Positions 22,839-28,144 of a DNA stretch of 28,144 nucleotides are shown here, piece by piece. Where the stretch lies: contig DAHWKH010000123.1 in NCBI GenBank assembly GCA_027343725.1, forward strand, positions 1-28,144, in the 5' to 3' direction. The notes under the pieces were generated by a model that was given only the letters and a program-made list of their open reading frames with translations, did not search any database and had not been told where the DNA came from. This stretch comes from Acidiferrobacteraceae bacterium (GTDB lineage Bacteria > Pseudomonadota > Gammaproteobacteria > Acidiferrobacterales > Acidiferrobacteraceae). Every line of letters begins with the position of its first letter. Position 1 is the first letter of the stretch. The translations under genes were made by a program, and so were the position numbers.

Positions 22839-24134
22839 GTGGATAAGCTCATCGTGAATGGCGGGATCCCGTTGCACGGTGAGATTCGCATTTCCGGAGC
22901 CAAGAACGCCGCTCTGCCGGTGCTGGTGGCCTCGCTCCTCACAAGCGAGCCGCTCTTGATCGGCAACGTGCCCCACCTGCAGGACATCACCACCACCATG
23001 GAGCTTCTGGGGCGCATGGGCGTGCGTCTCGTGGTCGACGAGCGCATGACCATCGAGGCGGACGCGGCCGGTATTCACACCCTGCGCGCCCCGTACGACC
23101 TCGTGCGCACCATGCGCGCCTCGATCCTGGTGCTCGGTCCCCTGCTCGCGCGTTTCGGGGAGGCCCAAGTCTCCATGCCCGGGGGCTGCGCGATCGGGTC
23201 GCGCCCGGTCAACTTGCACATCAAGGGCCTGCAGGCCATGGGTGCCGAGATCACGATCGAGGACGGGTACATCAAGGCGCGCACGAAGCGCCTGAAGGGC
23301 GCGCGCATTTTTATGGACGCGGTCTCCGTGACCGGCACCGAGAACCTCTTGATGGCGGCGACGCTCGCCGAGGGCACGACCGTGATCGAGAACGCGGCGC
23401 GCGAGCCGGAGGTGACGGACCTCGCCAACTGCCTGATCCGCATGGGCGCGCGGATTCAGGGGGCGGGTAGCGCCGAGATCGTGGTGGAAGGGGTCGAGCG
23501 TTTGCACGGGGCGCGTCACGACATCATTCCCGACCGCATCGAGACCGGGACCTATCTCGTGGCCGCGGCCATGACGGGCGGTGCGGTCAAGGTCCGCTGC
23601 GTGCAACCCGGGCTCCTCGAGTCGGTTCTCGACAAGCTGCGGGAGGCGGGCGCGCACCTCGAGGTCGGCAACGACTGGATCCGTCTCTCCATGGAGGGGC
23701 GCGAGCTCAAGGCCGTGAACGTGCGCACCGCCCCGTATCCGGCGTTTCCGACCGATATGCAGGCGCAATTCGTGGTCCTGAACTGCGTCGCCCAAGGGAC
23801 CGGGACGGTCGTCGAGACCGTGTTCGAGAACCGCTTCATGCACGTTCATGAGCTGCAACGAATGGGCGCGGACATCGCCATGGAGGGCAATATGGCGGTC
23901 GTGCGCGGCGTCGAGGCCCTGCACGGGGCGCCGGTCATGGCGACCGATCTGCGCGCCTCGGCGAGCCTCGTGCTGGCCGGGCTCGTGGCCCGATCCGAGA
24001 CGATCATCGACCGTATCTACCACATCGATCGTGGGTACGAGTGTATCGAGGAGAAGCTCGCCCAACTCGGCGCCCGCATCCGGCGCATCCCCAGTTCGCA
24101 GCTCGGCGATCGGACGAAGCGGCAGACGGCTTGA
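22839..24134 (+). CDS. murA: UDP-N-acetylglucosamine 1-carboxyvinyltransferase MurA
   Basis: Transfers enolpyruvate from PEP to UDP-GlcNAc, the first committed step of peptidoglycan synthesis. 431 residues. Lys22-Asn23 in SGAKNAALP and Cys117 in PGGCAIGSRPVNLH (the fosfomycin-reactive cysteine) are present. FPTDMQAQF carries the catalytic aspartate, and the final YHIDRGYECIEEKL helix is also typical. The start is taken as GTG at 22839 because it gives MDKLIVNGG, the usual MurA N-terminus; GTG at 22833 is also possible. Neither has a clear ribosome binding site. It lies right behind a strong terminator, and hisG follows after one base. Confidence 0.95.
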   Translation: MDKLIVNGGIPLHGEIRISGAKNAALPVLVASLLTSEPLLIGNVPHLQDITTTMELLGRMGVRLVVDERMTIEADAAGIHTLRAPYDLVRTMRASILVLGPLLARFGEAQVSMPGGCAIGSRPVNLHIKGLQAMGAEITIEDGYIKARTKRLKGARIFMDAVSVTGTENLLMAATLAEGTTVIENAAREPEVTDLANCLIRMGARIQGAGSAEIVVEGVERLHGARHDIIPDRIETGTYLVAAAMTGGAVKVRCVQPGLLESVLDKLREAGAHLEVGNDWIRLSMEGRELKAVNVRTAPYPAFPTDMQAQFVVLNCVAQGTGTVVETVFENRFMHVHELQRMGADIAMEGNMAVVRGVEALHGAPVMATDLRASASLVLAGLVARSETIIDRIYHIDRGYECIEEKLAQLGARIRRIPSSQLGDRTKRQTA

Positions 24135-24135
24135 G

Positions 24136-24771
24136 ATGGTCACGATCGCGTTGTCCAAGGGACGCATCCTCGAGGAGAGCATCCCGCTCCTCGAGCGGGC
24201 CGGCATTGTGCCGAGCGAGGATCCGGCCAAGACGCGGCGCCTCATCCTCGCCACGAACGTGCCCGATGTCCGGCTGATCGTGATCCGGGCCGCGGACGTG
24301 CCGACGTACGTCCGCCACGGCGCCGCCGATCTCGGGATCGCCGGCAAGGACGTCCTTCTCGAGGACGATGGCGAGGGGCTTTACGAGCTGGCCGATCTCG
24401 GGATCGCCCGGTGCCGGCTCATGGTGGCGGAACCCCAGGGCATGGCCCAGGGCGACGATCCGCGCACCTGGACGCGGCTGCGGATCGCGACCAAGTACGT
24501 GCGGGTGACGCAACGGCATTTCGCTCTCAAGGGCATCCAGACGGATATCATCCATCTCTACGGCTCCATGGAGCTTGCGCCGCTTGTGGGGCTTGCCGAC
24601 CGGATCGTGGACCTCGTGAGCAGCGGGAAGACGCTCGCCGCCAACGGGCTGGTCGCGGTCGAGCCCATTTTGGACGTCAGCGCCTGGCTCGTCGCCAACC
24701 GCGCGGCCATGAAGACCCGTTATCGGGCCCTGCGGCCGGTGATCGCGGCGCTCACGGAGGCACAGTCATGA
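24136..24771 (+). CDS. hisG: ATP phosphoribosyltransferase, short form HisG
   Basis: The first enzyme of histidine biosynthesis, condensing ATP and PRPP. 211 residues, so it is the short HisG(S) form that needs the regulatory partner HisZ; hisZ is not in this window. Features are ALSKGRILEESIPLL at the N-terminus, GAADLGIAGKDVLLE, RIATKYVRVTQRHFALKG and the PRPP-loop region DLVSSGKTLAANGLV. It starts one base after the murA stop and ends in a 4-base overlap with hisD. Confidence 0.95.
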   Translation: MVTIALSKGRILEESIPLLERAGIVPSEDPAKTRRLILATNVPDVRLIVIRAADVPTYVRHGAADLGIAGKDVLLEDDGEGLYELADLGIARCRLMVAEPQGMAQGDDPRTWTRLRIATKYVRVTQRHFALKGIQTDIIHLYGSMELAPLVGLADRIVDLVSSGKTLAANGLVAVEPILDVSAWLVANRAAMKTRYRALRPVIAALTEAQS

Positions 24772-26066
24772 AGGATATCACGCGACTCACGACCCGGGAT
24801 CCCGGGTTCCGCGAGGCGTTCCGGGCGCTCCGGGAGCGCTCGGACACCGACTCCGCGAAGGCCGAGTCGGTCGCGCGCGACATCATCGCGGATGTGCGCG
24901 CGCGCGGCGATCTGGCGCTGACGGAGTGGACGGAGCGGCTCGACCGCCGGATCGTGAAGCGGGCCGCCGATCTCGAGGTGCCGCGCGCGCGCTGGAAAGC
25001 GGCCTTCGACGGTCTGCCGGGGCCCGAGCAGGAGGCCCTCGTGGAAGCCGCCGCGCGCATCCGCGCGTTCCATGAGCACCAGCGGATCGCGCCGCATTGG
25101 CAGGACGATGCGCTCGGTTCGCGACTGGGGCAGAAGGTGACCCCGCTCGACCGCGTAGGGCTTTACGTGCCCGGTGGCAAAGCCGCCTATCCCTCGTCGG
25201 TGCTCATGAACGCGATCCCGGCGCGGCTCGCGGGCGTGGGCGAGCTCGTCATGATGGCGCCCGCGCCGGGCGAACCGTCGCCGCTCGTGCTCGCGGCCGC
25301 GTTCGTGACCGGCGTCGATCGCGTCTTTCTGGCGGGCGGCGCGCAGGCGATCGCGGCGCTGGCCTTCGGCACGGCCACCGTGCCGCGCGTCGACAAGATC
25401 GTGGGGCCGGGCAACGCCTACGTGGCGGCGGCCAAGCGGCTCGTGTTCGGGCAGGTCGCGATCGACATGATCGCCGGTCCGTCGGAGATCGCCATCGTCT
25501 GTGACGGCGGCACGGACCCGACCTGGATCGCCTACGACCTGTTCGCGCAAGCCGAGCACGACGAGGGCGCGCAGGCGCTGTTGTTCACGCCCGATGCGGC
25601 CTTCGTGGAGGCCGTGGGGGATGCCATCCGGCGGCTTTTGCCGCAGATGGAACGGCGCGAGATCATCGCCGCGTCGCTCGCACACCACGGGGCCTTGATC
25701 ACGGTACGGTCTCTCGAGGAGGCGATCGACCTCGTCAACGAGGTCGCGCCCGAGCACCTGGAGTTGTCCTGGGACGACGCCGAGGCCTGGGTGGATCGCG
25801 TACGGCACGCGGGCGCGATCTTCGTCGGGCGGTATACGGCCGAGTCGCTCGGCGATTACTGCGCCGGACCGAACCACGTACTGCCGACGTCCGGGAGCGC
25901 ACGCTTCAGTTCGCCGCTTGGCGTCTACGATTTCCAGAAGCGGACGAGCGTGATCCAGTGCCCGCAGAAGGCCGCGTCCGTCCTCGGTAAGACCGCGTCC
26001 GTGCTCGCGCGCGGCGAGGGCCTGACCGCCCACGCCCGTTCGGCGGAGTGCCGCATTCGTGATTGA
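24768..26066 (+). CDS. hisD: Histidinol dehydrogenase
   Basis: A zinc- and NAD-dependent enzyme that oxidises L-histidinol to L-histidine in two steps. 432 residues, the usual length. Conserved pieces are DRVGLYVPGGKAAYPSSVLM, KIVGPGNAYVAAAKR and MIAGPSEIAIV. AQAEHDEGAQA carries the zinc-site Gln/His, EVAPEHLEL the catalytic Glu-His, and CAGPNHVLPTSGSARF completes the set. The ATG lies on the hisG stop. The stop overlaps the hisC GTG start by eight bases. Confidence 0.96.
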   Translation: MKDITRLTTRDPGFREAFRALRERSDTDSAKAESVARDIIADVRARGDLALTEWTERLDRRIVKRAADLEVPRARWKAAFDGLPGPEQEALVEAAARIRAFHEHQRIAPHWQDDALGSRLGQKVTPLDRVGLYVPGGKAAYPSSVLMNAIPARLAGVGELVMMAPAPGEPSPLVLAAAFVTGVDRVFLAGGAQAIAALAFGTATVPRVDKIVGPGNAYVAAAKRLVFGQVAIDMIAGPSEIAIVCDGGTDPTWIAYDLFAQAEHDEGAQALLFTPDAAFVEAVGDAIRRLLPQMERREIIAASLAHHGALITVRSLEEAIDLVNEVAPEHLELSWDDAEAWVDRVRHAGAIFVGRYTAESLGDYCAGPNHVLPTSGSARFSSPLGVYDFQKRTSVIQCPQKAASVLGKTASVLARGEGLTAHARSAECRIRD

Positions 26067-27126
26067 CATCGGGCGTTACATCGCCGCCGGGGTCCGTGGG
26101 CACTCGGCTTATCACGTGCCCCCGGGCGAGCCGGCCGTGAAGCTCGATGCCATGGAGAACCCCTACCGCCTGCCGCTCGAGGTGCGCGACCGCTGGCTGC
26201 ACGCGCTGCGGGATGTCGCCCTCAATCGCTATCCCGCGCCCGGCGAGTACGAGCGTCTGAAGGAGCGGTTGGCGCGGACCTTTGATCTCCCGCCGACGGC
26301 GCGCGTTTTGCTCGGCAACGGCTCCGACGAGATTCTCCAGTCGATGTTTCTGGCGACGTCCCCGGAGGTGACGGTGGTCGCGCCCACGCCGACCTTCGTC
26401 ATGTACGAACAAATCGCGGCGCTCTTGGGCCGGCGGTTCGTCGGGGTCCCGCTGTCCCCGGACTTTCGGTTGGACGTCGAGGCCCTGAAGACGGCGCTCA
26501 CACGCCACGCGCCGGCGCTCGTGTTCCTCGCCTATCCCAACAATCCCACCGGGACCCTCTACGAGCGCGCGGAGGTCGAGGCGTTGCTTGCGCTCGAGGA
26601 TGCCCTGATCGTTGTCGACGAGGCCTACTATCCGTTCGCGCGCGCGAGCGTGATCGATCGCCTGGGCGCGCACCCCCAGCTCCTGGTCGTGCGCACCTTC
26701 TCGAAGCAGGGCCTTGCGGGGTTGCGGTTCGGCTGGCTCGCGGGCGATGCGGCCTGGATCGATGAGATCGACAAGGTGCGATTGCCCTATAACGTCAGCA
26801 CCCTGGCGGTGGCGACCGCGGAATTCGCCCTCGACTACCAGGACGTGTTCGAGGCCCAGGCACAACGCATTCGGGACGAGCGCGAGCGTCTGTACGAGGC
26901 GCTGGCCCGGCGCGTGACGGTGTGGCCGAGTGCTGCCAATTTTCTGCTGTTTCGGGTCGGCGACAGGGCGCGCGCGGCCGATGTCCTGGCGGTCCTCAAG
27001 GAGCGCGGGATCTGGGTCAAGGACCTGAGCGCGCAATCCCCGGCGCTCGCCGGCTGCCTGCGCGTCACGGTCGGCACGCCGGAGGAAAATTCCGCGTTTC
27101 TTGCAGCCTTGTCACAGGCCTTATAA
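26059..27126 (+). CDS. hisC: Histidinol-phosphate aminotransferase
   Basis: A PLP-dependent class I/II aminotransferase, 355 residues, converting imidazole acetol phosphate and glutamate to histidinol phosphate. The PLP lysine is Lys216 in RTFSKQGLAGLRFGW. Other signatures are LGNGSDEILQ near residue 85, YPNNPTGT near 160 and VVDEAYYPF near 186. The start is GTG, eight bases inside hisD. It carries the typical HisC2-like opening KLDAMENPYRLP. A 35-bp gap follows before hisB. Confidence 0.95.
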   Translation: MIDIGRYIAAGVRGHSAYHVPPGEPAVKLDAMENPYRLPLEVRDRWLHALRDVALNRYPAPGEYERLKERLARTFDLPPTARVLLGNGSDEILQSMFLATSPEVTVVAPTPTFVMYEQIAALLGRRFVGVPLSPDFRLDVEALKTALTRHAPALVFLAYPNNPTGTLYERAEVEALLALEDALIVVDEAYYPFARASVIDRLGAHPQLLVVRTFSKQGLAGLRFGWLAGDAAWIDEIDKVRLPYNVSTLAVATAEFALDYQDVFEAQAQRIRDERERLYEALARRVTVWPSAANFLLFRVGDRARAADVLAVLKERGIWVKDLSAQSPALAGCLRVTVGTPEENSAFLAALSQAL

Positions 27127-27161
27127 GCTTGAGCGGCCCGAAAGTCCCGCGAGGATCCTCT

Positions 27162-27749
27162 GTGCGTACGGCGAGCGTTGTCAGAAATACCCTGGAAACC
27201 CAGGTCAGCGTGGCCTTGACCATCGATGGCAGCGGCGTGTCGCGCCTCAAGACCGGCCTGCCGTTTTTCGAACACATGCTGGATCAGGTGGCGCGCCACG
27301 GCCTGATCGACCTCAATGTCGAGGCCGCAGGCGATCTCGGCGTCGATGCCCATCACACGGTCGAGGACGTGGGGATCACCATCGGTCAGGCGCTCCAGAA
27401 GGCGATGGGCAACAAGGCCGGCCTGCGCCGCTATGGGCACGCCTACGTGCCGCTCGACGAGGCCTTGAGCCGCGTGGTCGTGGACCTTTCGGGCCGCCCG
27501 GGGCTCTTCTACCGCGCGCGTTTCGCGCGCGACCGGGTCAACGACTTCGATGTCGACCTGATCGAGGAGTTTCTGCGCGGACTCGTCAACCACGCCCTCA
27601 TCACCGTGCACGTGGACGTGATCGCGGGCCGCAACGCCCACCATGTGGCGGAGACGATCTTCAAGGCCGCGGGTCGGGCGCTGCGGATGGCGCTCGAGCA
27701 GGACGCGCGCGCCGTGACGCAGATCCCGTCCACCAAAGGGAGCTTGTAG
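27162..27749 (+). CDS. hisB: Imidazoleglycerol-phosphate dehydratase
   Basis: A manganese enzyme removing water from imidazoleglycerol phosphate. 195 residues, so it is the monofunctional form without the phosphatase domain of E. coli HisB. The metal-binding repeats are intact: GLPFFEHMLDQVARHG, DAHHTVEDVGI, HVDVIAGRNAHHVAETIFKA, and the final STKGSL. The start is GTG at 27162 with GAGGA seven bases before it. hisH follows after six bases. Confidence 0.95.
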   Translation: MRTASVVRNTLETQVSVALTIDGSGVSRLKTGLPFFEHMLDQVARHGLIDLNVEAAGDLGVDAHHTVEDVGITIGQALQKAMGNKAGLRRYGHAYVPLDEALSRVVVDLSGRPGLFYRARFARDRVNDFDVDLIEEFLRGLVNHALITVHVDVIAGRNAHHVAETIFKAAGRALRMALEQDARAVTQIPSTKGSL

Positions 27750-27755
27750 GCGCCC

Positions 27756-28144
27756 ATGACCCGGGTCGCGGTCCTGGATTACGGGATGGGCAACCTGCGG
27801 TCGGTGGCCAAGGCCTTGGAGCACGTGGCGCCCAAGGCGCGCGTTGTGCTCGCGCGCGAGGCATCCGCCCTGGCGGCCGCGGATCGCGTCGTGTTTCCGG
27901 GGCAGGGGGCGATCAAGGCCTGCATGGCCTCGCTGAGCGGGGAATTGCGCGACGCGCTCGTGCAGGCGCTCGCGCAGCGTCCCTTCCTCGGTATCTGTCT
28001 CGGCCTGCAAGCCCTCTATGAGTGGAGCGACGAAGGCGGCGGAGTGGCCGGGCTCGGCGTTCTGCCCGGCCGTGTCCGGTTGTTCGCCCCCGCGCCCCCG
28101 GATGCGCCTGTCGGGATCAAGGTGCCGCACATGGGCTGGAACCG
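27756..28144 (+). CDS. hisH: Imidazole glycerol phosphate synthase, glutaminase subunit HisH (3' end cut)
   Basis: The glutamine amidotransferase subunit of IGP synthase, which feeds ammonia to HisF. About 129 residues are visible before the window ends, of roughly 200. It shows VLDYGMGNLRSVAKAL at the N-terminus, the oxyanion-side FPGQGAIKACM, and the nucleophile Cys81 in LGICLGLQALY. KVPHMGWN is at the very end, just before the cut. The ATG is six bases after hisB. The usual continuation would be hisA-hisF, not seen here. Confidence 0.94.
   Translation, partial: MTRVAVLDYGMGNLRSVAKALEHVAPKARVVLAREASALAAADRVVFPGQGAIKACMASLSGELRDALVQALAQRPFLGICLGLQALYEWSDEGGGVAGLGVLPGRVRLFAPAPPDAPVGIKVPHMGWN

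Overview
The window is a GC-rich stretch of a gram-negative, lipopolysaccharide-bearing proteobacterium with densely packed genes. Gene content and order fit a gammaproteobacterium that also shares gene order with betaproteobacteria. The periplasmic LPS proteins are extremely basic and histidine-rich, and a bo3-type quinol oxidase operon is present. Together these suggest, as inference only, an acidophilic sulfur- or iron-oxidising lineage such as Acidiferrobacter or its relatives. No tRNA, rRNA, CRISPR array, transposase or prophage gene was recognised.

Left block (1-7580, all minus strand). Read in transcription order this is kdsD-kdsC-lptC-lptA-lptB-rpoN-hpf-hprK-rapZ-EIIA(Man family)-HPr. 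It is the classic Kdo/LPS-export/sigma-54/PTS-regulatory cluster, except that HPr kinase occupies the place where E. coli has ptsN, and the EIIA protein has lost its phosphorylatable histidine. HPr is cut by the left edge.

Middle block (7581-17333, both strands). This looks like a lineage-specific insertion of about 9.8 kb. It holds an unrecognised 145-aa protein coupled to an ABC-2 exporter pair, then a convergent epimerase and luciferase-like flavin oxidoreductase pair. A divergent cyoABCD quinol oxidase operon, a DUF72-like protein and a small predicted outer-membrane beta-barrel follow. In E. coli the flanking clusters (kdsD side and mla side) are separated only by the single gene yrbG.

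Right block (17423-28144, all plus strand). This is mlaFEDCB (phospholipid transport, outer-membrane lipid asymmetry), a YadG/YadH-like ABC exporter, ibaG (BolA family), grxD (CGFS glutaredoxin), a strong intrinsic terminator, murA, then hisG-hisD-hisC-hisB-hisH. hisH is cut by the right edge. Many joints are 4-nt ATGA, GTGA or TTGA overlaps, implying translational coupling.

Functionally the conserved parts build and maintain the envelope: Kdo synthesis, LPS transport, phospholipid retrieval and the first peptidoglycan step. They sit beside a regulatory HPr/HprK/RapZ/RpoN module. The inserted part adds an aerobic respiratory terminal oxidase. No clearly new multi-gene system is evident. The best leads are the His-less EIIA, the extreme composition of LptC and LptA, the unknown gene coupled to the ABC exporter, and the terminator directly in front of murA.
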